Source: Mucilaginibacter sp. (lineage in GTDB: Bacteria; Bacteroidota; Bacteroidia; Sphingobacteriales; Sphingobacteriaceae). From it: DNA of 64,000 nt. A model generated the notes under the pieces. It searched no databases, was not told where the DNA came from, and saw nothing but the letters and a program-made list of their open reading frames with translations. Below, in pieces: positions 1 to 7,711 of this stretch (position 1 is its first letter; every line of letters begins with the position of its first letter). The position numbers were made by a program, and so were the translations under genes. Location of the stretch: contig NZ_JANYGQ010000015.1 in assembly GCF_025359345.1 (NCBI RefSeq), positions 186,001 through 250,000 of the forward strand, read 5' to 3'.

Positions 1-289
1 TCAGGTACAGGCAATCTTCACTTTTTCCTGATGCAGAATTGCCGCCTTGCATAGGTTCCGGAGCGAATTTATCGGCACGGCGCAGGCCATCCCATTTTGC
101 TGCGGGTTGCGGCGGGCGCCAGCGAAATTCTCCAACCGGGGGCGCCGCAAAGGGGATGCCTTTATATATGGTAAGGCCATTTTCCGCAGTTCCCTGCAAT
201 AATCCCTCGCTCACCTTAACGGGCGCAGGCTGCGTATTAGCAATTTCAGCAGAGATCGTTAAGGCAAGAATAAAAATCAGATGTCTCAT
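1..289 (-). CDS. Carboxylesterase type B family, N-terminal part only
   Basis: This gene runs off the left edge; only its first 96 codons are present. They begin with a secretion-type hydrophobic N-terminus (MRHLIFILALTISAEIA). The conserved start of the type B carboxylesterase / para-nitrobenzyl esterase fold follows: YKGIPFAAPPVGEFRW at about residues 43-58, then SEDCLYL at the window edge, the usual SEDCLyLN signature with its disulfide cysteine. Members are alpha/beta hydrolases that cleave carboxylic esters; the catalytic Ser-Glu-His lies beyond the window. Secretion is inferred from the leader. The family is clear, the substrate unknown. Confidence 0.82.
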   Translation of the reverse strand, partial: MRHLIFILALTISAEIANTQPAPVKVSEGLLQGTAENGLTIYKGIPFAAPPVGEFRWRPPQPAAKWDGLRRADKFAPEPMQGGNSASGKSEDCLYL

Positions 290-488
290 AAATGGTTATT
301 ATTATTTTGATTTAGTATTTCCATTAGGATAAGCTTTTTGATGTTTTAAAGACAGTCAATAATCAGCACCCTGTATTTTATGTCCAGGCAATTCCAACTT
401 TTTTGTGCCACATCTTTTTCAAGCTATTCAATAACGCTCTGCAGTAAAAATGCAAATGGTCGCAGATTAAGGGTTGAACTATCCATCG

Positions 489-797
489 CTATTTGTAAGT
501 AAATTTTATGCTTTTGATTAATATGGTATTAGCGGCACTGATGGGAATTTCACGAATACATCGTTTTTGGTCTGTAATGCCCCTGAACAACTTACTGAAG
601 GTTTTCCACTGGTTGTTACCTGTTGCAATAACAGGTATTGTTGCAATCAATTTGCCATTCTGCAAATCATCCAGCCATGTTTCCAGCTTTCCGTTTCCCT
701 TAGCGGAAGCTGTCACTTCTACAGTGACTGGCGGCCGGTTACCCATTTCTACCATAGTATATGCTATGGGTCTAAGTTCTATTAATGATTTATTAAT
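489..797 (-). pseudogene. Decayed carbohydrate-binding module (CBM6-like) remnant
   Basis: An open stretch of about 100 codons reads like the second half of a CBM6-type beta-sandwich: TVEVTASAKGNGKLETWLDD, then NGKLIATIPV, and a terminal ILIKSIKFTYK, resembling the last strand that ends many GH43/CBM6 proteins. Upstream, the frame closes at a stop near 798 with no signal peptide or catalytic domain, so this is probably the tail of a lost polysaccharide-degrading enzyme. The assignment rests on pattern similarity alone; a small unrelated ORF is possible. Confidence 0.4.
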
Positions 798-1008
798 TTA
801 TGCCATTTTTTGTCAAAAAATCGCAACAAATGTCTAAACTAATACAAAATGCAGTTTCAATTCACTGGCGGGACAGTCAGGCGTCTCCATGGGGACAACG
901 CGCTAAAACGTGCGAATATTCATACAGTAGTTAAATTGTTGATTGGCAATTTTTCGTTTTCTGTCGCAGCAACCAAAAAAGGCTTGTATTTATTTTTGCC
1001 CGCCCGCT

Positions 1009-1360
1009 GCTCCAGGCCCAATCCTTCCTCGTACTGCCGGATGGCAATTGCTTTTTACCCACGTTTTGATGATTATTGCCTTAGTAGCTTTTTATGCCCG
1101 GTTTCGCATAGCACAATCCCTGTAAAAACTTCCCGCTAATCTTCCCCCGCCTGTAACAAGGTCCGCTCCCTCCACCGCTCCATTCCTTACCCCATTACAG
1201 GCCGCGCAGCAAGAACCGTCCGGCATCCCTCCTTCTTTGCCCCAGTGCTCCAGGCCCAATTCTCCCAGCGTACTGCCAGATGGTACTTGCTTTTTTCCGG
1301 AAATTATTTGATAATATTTGTCTTTGGTAGCTTTTTATATGCCCAGGTTCCGCCACACAC
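1009..1360. repeat. Two diverged direct copies of a ~110 bp intergenic repeat
   Basis: The segment starting at 1009 (GCTCCAGGCCCAATCCTTC) recurs at 1247 (GCTCCAGGCCCAATTCTCC). Both copies continue through a G(C/T)ACTGCC(G/A)GATGG core to a shared GTAGCTTTTTAT(AT)GCCC end. The offset is 238 bp. A short piece of the same end (GTAGCTTTTTATGCCTGG) appears again near 11440, after the NERD-like gene. No convincing gene lies between 798 and 1473, and this repeat fills most of that gap. Confidence 0.6.
1150..1310 (+). repeat. Interspersed repeat A, left copy
   Basis: This stretch matches 6659-6815 almost throughout, starting with CCTGTAACAAGGTCCGCTCC here and CCTGTGACAAGGTCCGCTCC there. Within each copy, an AAGAACC(G/A)TCCGGCATCC segment is the imperfect reverse complement of the later GCC(A/G)GATGGTAC(T/C)TGC segment, so each copy could fold into a long hairpin. 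The two copies lie on either side of the HEPN-McrBC genes in the same orientation. It has no coding potential and may be a small non-autonomous mobile or REP-like sequence. Confidence 0.6.
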
Positions 1361-1473
1361 AATATCTGCTTTCTATTTTACCATTCTACCCCGCCGGATT
1401 AAACTCGTTCATTTTATTTGCGAATGAATTTAGAATTATTGAATTTTAACGGAACTTTAATCACAATTCTCTA

Positions 1474-1974
1474 ATGGGTAATTACGCAGATTTCGAATAC
1501 GAATTTATAGAACGGACACTTCAACTGATTAGCCAGTACGAAAAGGATCTGAATCAATATGACTTTTATGAACAATATAATTATACGCTGCTGCTTAATT
1601 GCTTGACAGGCCTTATCGTTATGCCGAAAGAACGCATCATCGATGCTATCCCAAATGACCGGCTGCTTTCGCAGATGAAAAAGGAAATGGGACTACAAGA
1701 TACGCAGATCAACCCGGACTTCGTAACAGTCAAAGACCTTGCGATAGCCCTTCGGCATTGCGTTGCTCATTTTTCGATTAAGGTCGAATCTGTAACACCT
1801 GCGTTTTTAGTCGACAATATTGTTTTTTATGACAATCAGAAAGCTCCCGGTTACATTGTCGCAACTTTCAAAGCAAATGAGCTACAGCCGTTTGTGCGTT
1901 ATTACGGCAGCTGGCTGTTAAGTAATCTTCAAACCAAAAAAAAATTCAAGTTGGGGGCAGGAAGGCTGACTTAA
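1474..1974 (+). CDS. HEPN-domain protein, possible RNase effector of the McrBC locus
   Basis: A 166-residue, mostly helical protein. Near the end of a predicted helix it has LRHCVAHF (R94 to H99), which fits the R-x4-6-H active-site motif of HEPN RNases and resembles HEPN families found on plasmids and defence islands (pEK499_p136 type). There is no signal peptide or membrane segment, so it should be cytoplasmic. It is followed 224 bp later on the same strand by McrB and McrC genes, making a role as a toxin-like ribonuclease or accessory subunit plausible. The HEPN call rests on the motif and overall pattern; membership of this operon is inference, and the 224 bp gap may hold a separate promoter. 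Confidence 0.6.
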   Translation: MGNYADFEYEFIERTLQLISQYEKDLNQYDFYEQYNYTLLLNCLTGLIVMPKERIIDAIPNDRLLSQMKKEMGLQDTQINPDFVTVKDLAIALRHCVAHFSIKVESVTPAFLVDNIVFYDNQKAPGYIVATFKANELQPFVRYYGSWLLSNLQTKKKFKLGAGRLT

Positions 1975-2103
1975 GCACTTTTCTTTTCTAATCTTTGCCA
2001 GTGATTATCTCTCCGAAAACCCTCTGCAGACACAATGTTGGCGTACAATATCATGTCTTGGATTTTAATAAATTTAAGTTGTAGTAACCCATTGTATTAC
2101 TAG

Positions 2104-2149
2104 CTTTATAGATTAATATATTCCAGTCATTCCCTATCGCTTTGGCGTA
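2104..2149 (+). repeat. Interspersed repeat B, left copy
   Basis: This short stretch upstream of mcrB aligns with 6980-7030 downstream of mcrC. Both read CTTATA-like start, ATTAAT, then GTCATTCCCTAT and GGCGT, with small gaps between. The rest of the 1975-2198 gap is AT-rich and probably contains the mcrB promoter, but I see no clear -33/-7 pair. Confidence 0.4.
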
Positions 2150-2198
2150 TTTTAACTCTGACGTGGAGAGTAGATTAATTTAAATTTTAACTTATTAA

Positions 2199-5100
2199 AT
2201 GGCATTTAAACCTGACCTGATCACTAAAGATCACATCTTAAAAGCGCTTGAGGAAATCGACGCAAGCGACGAAAAACTTAATAAGTCTACGCGCTTTGAC
2301 CTTGCCGTGAATGGTAAACTTTATCCACCAAAAGAGGTATTGCGCCGCGCCCATTTTTTTGCGACAGGCGAGCACCTTTGGGAACGCCCGGGAGGAGGTC
2401 CTACCAATACATTCCTGCAAAACTTTGGCTTTTTAATCCAGGGGAAATCGGAGGATCAAAGTCCCTTTTTCGAGCTTATAAAGCGTTATAAAGAATTGTT
2501 GAGCAAAGAAAGGCTGTCGGATGAGATGTACAAATGGGAACTTCTCAAACAATTTCAGGGCAGGCCTGATATGAACGCCCCGGATCTTTACACCGAGATC
2601 AAGTCCGTAAAGTTTATGAACTTAATTTATGGGCCGGGAATAGGTGTGATTTTCAACCTTGCGCAAAAGCAGACGGAACCTTACAGGGAATGTCTGAAAC
2701 AATTATTTGAAGATGGTACTGAACTAACTGAACGGATCAGGAATTTCAGTCAGACTGCTTTTAAATTATACAGGGAGATCGACCAGCAGCCCAACCACCT
2801 GCCTCACCATGATGAGCGAACGGCAGCTACTTTGCTAACCTATCACGATCCGTCCAAATACACTTTTTATAAAGATTCTTTTTACCAGATCCTGTGCCGC
2901 ATTACCGGGGAGCCCCCTGCGGAACCCGGACTTAAGTATGTGCATTACCTGCGTATAGTCAGTGATTTTATCGACGGCTTTGTAAGTGGGGATGCCGAAT
3001 TGCAAAATTTGGTTAGAAAGTTGAAATCCCCGAATTGCTATACGGATGAAAACAATATGATCCTCGCACAGGACATTCTATACCGCATGCTGGAGATTAA
3101 CGGAAGAACCTTCAAGGGGCTGATGGAAGAACTTGCACAAACATTATCAGATGAAACAGAACCACCGCTTTTTTCAATTATGCAGGAAATCAGTGGGAGG
3201 CAAGGGCAACGGGATTGGATGTGGGCCAGCGATGAGTCAAAACTCCTTGGCTCAAAGTTAGCGCATTACGAATTTGAGATACTGGCCGGCAAACGCGATA
3301 AGGTCAATATCTGCCTCCACTTCGAAGATGAGTTGAATAAAAAGGTATTCTGGGAAAAGATTGGTAAAACACTGCCTGCCGGTTTAGAATGGTTCCCCTG
3401 GCAACACGCTAACTGTATACGCCTGGCGGAACCCGTCAACTTCTTCGGAGAACAAACTATTACAAATCTCATCGACCGCCTCAAATTTTTTGACCAGGCC
3501 ATTGGTGACCAGGTTAGAAATATTGTTAAGGAAATTAAAACGAACGAGCTTAAACAAAAAATTAGAATGAGTCAGCCACTTAATCAAATTCTGTACGGCC
3601 CTCCTGGAACAGGGAAAACTTACCATACCATCAATAAAGCCTTGTCGATCATTGACGGCGACATAGAAGGACTCACCCGCTCCGCACTCAAAGCCCGTTA
3701 TGATCGTTACGTTGACGAGAAACGTATTGTCTTTACAACATTTCACCAAAGTCTCGGCTATGAGGATTTCATAGAAGGCATTAAGCCGCTTGAGCCCGCC
3801 CAAAATGCTGCCTCCTTGCAATATGAGATCAAACCCGGCATTTTTAAGCTGATCTGTAACGCAGCGCGCTTGACAGCCGACGTTAAAACGCAAAAAGTGC
3901 ATGACCTGGCCAACGTACGATTTTACAAAATGTCTCTCGGTGGTTTACAAAATCCGCACATCCATGACTGGTGTATCAAAAACAATTGTATCTGCCTGGG
4001 CTGGGGCGGCGACCACGATTTTGCTGACTTCAAAAAGATCACGCTTTGGAGAGAATATCGCAATAAGTTTCAGAAGGATCTTCCTGACCTTGTTAAAGAT
4101 AGCAGGTATAATATCACTGCCATGTTTACCTTTCAGAACATGCGGCAGGGCGATATCGTTGTGGTCTCTAAAGGCAACAATATTGTAGATGCCGTCGGTC
4201 GTGTGACCAGCGATTATTATTGGAGTGATGAGAATGACTTTGAATATTACCAGTTTAGGAAAGTAGAATGGCTGGCGGTCAACCTCAACCAGACGCCGGA
4301 AACCTTCTTTCGTAAAAAAATCAGTCAACAAAGCATCTACGAGTTTTTTGATGAGGATATCAAACACGATGCCTTCACCGACCTGTTCCAGCCGGCTAAA
4401 CAGGATCATAAACCTTACGTGTTGATCATAGACGAGATCAACCGGGGAAATGTATCCCGTGTGTTCGGTGAACTCATCACCCTGCTGGAACCGGACAAAC
4501 GTACCGGGAATAGTGAAGCGTTGAAAGTTACACTTCCTTATAGCCGTGATGAGTTTGGGGTACCTTCAAACCTGTATGTAATCGGCACAATGAACACTGC
4601 CGACAGGAGCGTCGAGGCACTGGACAGCGCGTTGCGCAGACGGTTCAACTTTCTCGAAATGCAGCCGCATCCTGAGCTCTTATCACCGGAAAGGATGTTT
4701 TGGCAAATGCTTTGGGATTATGGCGACAGCGACTGGGCCGATAATGATTATCTGGTGGCTGAACGGAATTTGATGGAGTTATTTGGAGTAACCGACGAGT
4801 TAAAAAGTAGCTTAAAACGGATCTGTGATAGCTGGGGAAACATTCAGGACGAGGCCCAGATCGATGAGTTAAAACACGAATATTTCACTGGTATCGATCT
4901 CCAAAAGTTGCTGACCGTAATCAATCAGCGCCTGGAATTGCTAAAAGACCGCGACCACCTGATCGGCCATGCTTACCTGATCAGCGTTGGTTCTGTGGAA
5001 GACCTGATGAGCCGATTTAGGAATAACATTATCCCACTGTTGCAGGAATATTTCTTTGGCGATTACCGAAAGTTGCGTTTGGTATTGGGCGAAGGCTTTA

Positions 5101-5243
5101 TTAGCCATACCGTAAAAAAAGCCTCGTTTGCCTACAGGGACGATGAGGAAATGGATAGTAAAGACCTGTTTGCAATTAACGAACATGCGTTCGCAACTAA
5201 GGAAAATTTCATGGCGGCTTATGCGAAAATAAACATCGGATGA
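2199..5243 (+). CDS. mcrB: McrB-like AAA+ GTPase with apparent PUA/EVE-like insertion
   Basis: A 1014-residue motor subunit of a type IV (modification-dependent) restriction system. Residues 1-80 resemble the small N-terminal domain of ScoMcrA-type enzymes, and about 85-450 is a long specificity region I cannot subdivide. The AAA+ core starts with GPPGTGKT (from 467), then FHQSLGYEDFIEG as in McrB. Walker B is VLIIDEINRG (from 741), and the McrB GTP-binding signature MNTADRS is at 798. Between Walker A and Walker B, about residues 573-725 are extra: VRFYKMSLGG, CICLGWGG and GDIVVVSKGNN look like a PUA/EVE-type fold that could read a modified base. E. coli McrB (459 residues) has no such insert. 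The last codon overlaps mcrC by ATGA, so the two are co-translated. Target modification is unknown. Confidence 0.88.
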   Translation: MAFKPDLITKDHILKALEEIDASDEKLNKSTRFDLAVNGKLYPPKEVLRRAHFFATGEHLWERPGGGPTNTFLQNFGFLIQGKSEDQSPFFELIKRYKELLSKERLSDEMYKWELLKQFQGRPDMNAPDLYTEIKSVKFMNLIYGPGIGVIFNLAQKQTEPYRECLKQLFEDGTELTERIRNFSQTAFKLYREIDQQPNHLPHHDERTAATLLTYHDPSKYTFYKDSFYQILCRITGEPPAEPGLKYVHYLRIVSDFIDGFVSGDAELQNLVRKLKSPNCYTDENNMILAQDILYRMLEINGRTFKGLMEELAQTLSDETEPPLFSIMQEISGRQGQRDWMWASDESKLLGSKLAHYEFEILAGKRDKVNICLHFEDELNKKVFWEKIGKTLPAGLEWFPWQHANCIRLAEPVNFFGEQTITNLIDRLKFFDQAIGDQVRNIVKEIKTNELKQKIRMSQPLNQILYGPPGTGKTYHTINKALSIIDGDIEGLTRSALKARYDRYVDEKRIVFTTFHQSLGYEDFIEGIKPLEPAQNAASLQYEIKPGIFKLICNAARLTADVKTQKVHDLANVRFYKMSLGGLQNPHIHDWCIKNNCICLGWGGDHDFADFKKITLWREYRNKFQKDLPDLVKDSRYNITAMFTFQNMRQGDIVVVSKGNNIVDAVGRVTSDYYWSDENDFEYYQFRKVEWLAVNLNQTPETFFRKKISQQSIYEFFDEDIKHDAFTDLFQPAKQDHKPYVLIIDEINRGNVSRVFGELITLLEPDKRTGNSEALKVTLPYSRDEFGVPSNLYVIGTMNTADRSVEALDSALRRRFNFLEMQPHPELLSPERMFWQMLWDYGDSDWADNDYLVAERNLMELFGVTDELKSSLKRICDSWGNIQDEAQIDELKHEYFTGIDLQKLLTVINQRLELLKDRDHLIGHAYLISVGSVEDLMSRFRNNIIPLLQEYFFGDYRKLRLVLGEGFISHTVKKASFAYRDDEEMDSKDLFAINEHAFATKENFMAAYAKINIG

Positions 5244-6496
5244 AACGGCTCAGGCAGTATTTCGAATACGACCGCATAAACTTCGAAAGGGAAGCGTTTA
5301 CTCTGGACGAGATCAAATCTTTACAGGCTTTCAGCGACAAAACTTCCTATTACGACCTCACCTATGGCGGCATCCGGTTTAAGGAATTCGTTGGTGTGCT
5401 CCAGGTGGGAAGCCTGACGATTGAGGTGTTGCCTAAAATTGACCGGGACGATCAGGAAAAAGGCAAGTGGCGCAACATCTTACTGGATATGCTCAAAGAA
5501 TGCCGTTTACTTCATCCGGAAACCACGGGCTTTGCCGATCTGCGGTTGCGCGCCAATTCCATCTTGGAATTGTACTTTGAATTGTTCCTAAGCGAGATTA
5601 ACGATCTCCTGCGCCAGGGGCTGATCAAAAGATACCGGGTCGAAGCCGACAATCAGTACGCTTTAAAGGGTCGGCTGTTGTTCAATGAGCAGATACGCGA
5701 GAACATGATCCATGCCGAGCGGTTTTACACGGAACATACGGTATACGACCAGCATCACCAGATACATCATGTACTTGGCAAAGCCCTCCGGGTAATCGCG
5801 GATCTTGCCGGTGAATCACACACTGGCGTTAAGGCAGCTGCTGTCCTTCAAAATTGGCCCGAAAACGATAAGCTTGTCGTAACAGAGCAAACTTTTTCCC
5901 GGTTTCAGCTAACTCGTAAAACACAATCTTACCAGGCCGCATGGCAGATTGCCCGGCTCATTTTGCTGAATTACCACCCTGATCTGCGACAAGGTAAAAC
6001 GAATGTGCTTGCGCTTATGTTCGACATGAACATGCTTTGGGAAAAGTTCGTCTATAATCGCATCCGCTCCGCTGCAAAGGGTTTAGGATGGTTTGTAAGT
6101 GATCAGCGGGAATATAAATATTGGAAAGGCGATACGGGTACCAAGAAGCTGATCCCGGACATCCTCATCGAACTGGTTGACGGCCGGAAGATCGTGCTGG
6201 ATACAAAATGGAAACGGCCGGTTGACGATAAGCCGGATGACCACGACCTTAGGCAAATATTGGCTTATAAGTTATATTTCAAGGGCGATCATGCATATCT
6301 TTTATATCCCTGTTATAAAAAAGACAGCTTTTGTGTGGATGGGAAATTTGAACCTAAATCATATGATGATATTGATCTGGTCTTCAGGAATGAATTTACC
6401 TTAAAAGGCGGACAAATGTTCTTGAATTTATTGGATGATGACAAACTGATCACTAAAACAGCTTTTGCAAAAATGTTCTTACAATTCATTAAATAG
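5240..6496 (+). CDS. mcrC: McrC-like PD-(D/E)XK nuclease subunit
   Basis: This is the 418-residue nuclease partner of McrB; its ATG overlaps the mcrB stop by 4 nt. It carries the McrC N-terminal region (FKEFVGVLQVGSLTIEVLPKI) and a C-terminal nuclease domain with P306-D307 followed by D321-T-K323 (LIPDILIEL...IVLDTKW), the PD-(D/E)XK metal-binding residues of McrC. In this family McrC docks onto the McrB hexamer, stimulates GTP hydrolysis and cuts DNA. The active-site residues look intact, so the system is probably functional. A hairpin 17 bp after the stop may end the transcript. Confidence 0.92.
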   Translation: MKRLRQYFEYDRINFEREAFTLDEIKSLQAFSDKTSYYDLTYGGIRFKEFVGVLQVGSLTIEVLPKIDRDDQEKGKWRNILLDMLKECRLLHPETTGFADLRLRANSILELYFELFLSEINDLLRQGLIKRYRVEADNQYALKGRLLFNEQIRENMIHAERFYTEHTVYDQHHQIHHVLGKALRVIADLAGESHTGVKAAAVLQNWPENDKLVVTEQTFSRFQLTRKTQSYQAAWQIARLILLNYHPDLRQGKTNVLALMFDMNMLWEKFVYNRIRSAAKGLGWFVSDQREYKYWKGDTGTKKLIPDILIELVDGRKIVLDTKWKRPVDDKPDDHDLRQILAYKLYFKGDHAYLLYPCYKKDSFCVDGKFEPKSYDDIDLVFRNEFTLKGGQMFLNLLDDDKLITKTAFAKMFLQFIK

Positions 6497-6513
6497 CTGC
6501 GAATACAGGCGAC

Positions 6514-6530
6514 GGGGGAAGCGTTCCCCC
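6514..6530 (+). terminator. Hairpin after mcrC
   Basis: A perfect GGGGGAA-GCG-TTCCCCC stem-loop lies 17 bp after the mcrC stop. There is no clear T-tract, so it may only stall polymerase or protect the 3' end. Confidence 0.45.
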
Positions 6531-6658
6531 TTGGACCAGGAGCTCACGGTGGGCTTCGAACCACTAAATAGGTCTTTTTAGAAATCTTATAATTATAGTC
6601 GGACTATAATGCTGTTACAGTAAACAATTCTATCATTGCACCCGGTAATCCGCCCCTA

Positions 6659-6815
6659 CCTGTGACAAGGTCCGCTCCCCCCACCACTTAATCCCTTACC
6701 CCGTTACAGGCCGCGCGACAAGAACCATCCGGCATCCTTCCGTCCCTTTCGCTCCCGTTGTCCCATTCTAAATTCGCCTGGCGCCCTGCCGGATGGTACC
6801 TGCTTTTTCCTGAAG
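6659..6815 (+). repeat. Interspersed repeat A, right copy
   Basis: Same-orientation copy of 1150-1310. Its internal inverted segments are ACAAGAACCATCCGGCATCC and GCCGGATGGTACCTGC. It sits in a gene-free stretch of about 1.2 kb (6497-7711), between mcrC and the convergent end of the AlbA_2 gene. Its divergence from the left copy suggests an old event. Confidence 0.6.
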
Positions 6816-6979
6816 TGATTGAAAAGAGTTGCTTATATATAGATATTCTCAGCGGTGACGAAACGGGCACTTGACAGTTCTATCACTTTCCTGTGTTTTA
6901 GGAATTGCTTAAGTGTCAGTGACAATGGCTGGAGCATGCCGACGGTTTCCTTAAGCACCTTTATTTCGAGTCTTTCTTT

Positions 6980-7030
6980 GCTTATAGCATTAATGATAGA
7001 GTTATGTCATTCCCTATAACGTTCCGGCGT
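6980..7030 (+). repeat. Interspersed repeat B, right copy
   Basis: Matches 2104-2149 (TTATAG, ATTAAT, GTCATTCCCTATA, CCGGCGT). On this side, repeats A and B are about 165 bp apart; on the left side they are about 800 bp apart with the HEPN gene between them. Confidence 0.4.
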
Positions 7031-7099
7031 GTGACCGCGGCCAGGTGTAGCCGATTGGGATCGTCGGTCACTATAATTTGGGGGAATTTGAGGGTATGG

Positions 7100-7123
7100 G
7101 TTACTTTTCTAAAGAAAAGTAAC
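7100..7123. repeat. Perfect 11-bp inverted repeat
   Basis: GTTACTTTTCT and AGAAAAGTAAC are separated by AA. It is a short hairpin in non-coding DNA and the first of two adjacent perfect palindromes. Confidence 0.7.
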
Positions 7124-7141
7124 AGATGAAAGAAAAACCGT

Positions 7142-7186
7142 TTTACCTGATTGCAATCCAACTAAGTTGGATTGCAATCAGGTAAA
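7142..7186. repeat. Perfect 22-bp inverted repeat with 1-nt centre
   Basis: The arms 7142-7163 and 7165-7186 are perfectly complementary (TTTACCTGATTGCAATCC... to ...GGATTGCAATCAGGTAAA) around a single A at 7164. It is too long and too precise for an ordinary terminator and is not followed by a T-run. It could be a protein-binding palindrome, a recombination target or the relic of a mobile element. It lies 18 bp from the shorter palindrome at 7100-7123. Confidence 0.75.
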
Positions 7187-7711
7187 GTGAATGAACATAT
7201 ATCATAACTCATCCTTTAAAACGCGATTGTTTTTTATTTTTTTTATTCGGGAAATCTTTAAAGACGAACAAATATAATCAAAATCACATTAACAACAAAT
7301 CAGGTAAATTTATATAATTTGCATTCTGTCTGGGTCAGGAAAAATCTTCAGATTGAAGTTCAGATTTAGTCGTCTAAACTAATTCTTGTGGAATTTTCAG
7401 AGTTCTTGTGGAATTCTTAGATTTTTATATAGGATCAGTCGGAGACTTTCTTTTGTCGAATTGGAAAATGAATTTCAAGTTCATTAGGTCATCTTTTCGG
7501 ATTAGTCACTCTTTGATCCAATGATTTGCCTATAAGATCTTTAGAAGAAGTCATATTCTCCTTGATCTGAACTCTCAAGACATAAGAATGTTCTCATAAT
7601 TGTTCTTGACACGTCTTCTTCTATCTAGTCGTCTATTCCAGTAGTCTTGGGGAATTCCTATCTATATTGTGGAATTAAGTTAGACTAGATCTCTTCTCAG
7701 ATCTTCTCTGA
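7187..7711. other. AT-rich gene-free stretch with short repeated words
   Basis: No gene is visible. The words TTCTTGTGGAATT (two copies 7384-7418) and TGTGGAATTAAG (about 7668) recur loosely, together with AGTCGTCTA-type words. It forms the 3' flank of the minus-strand AlbA_2 gene. It could be decayed coding DNA or the edge of an inserted segment. Confidence 0.4.

Noticed and set aside
3384..4409. Long minus-strand open frames inside mcrB
   Set aside because: They lie opposite a clearly coding McrB frame, have no recognisable domains and would overlap it fully.
6532..6575. A tRNA 3'-end-like stretch on the minus strand (GTGGTTCGAAGCCCACC) just after mcrC
   Set aside because: The T-stem is one base short of a good fit and the acceptor part does not pair with anything nearby. 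Too weak to call a tRNA or attachment site.
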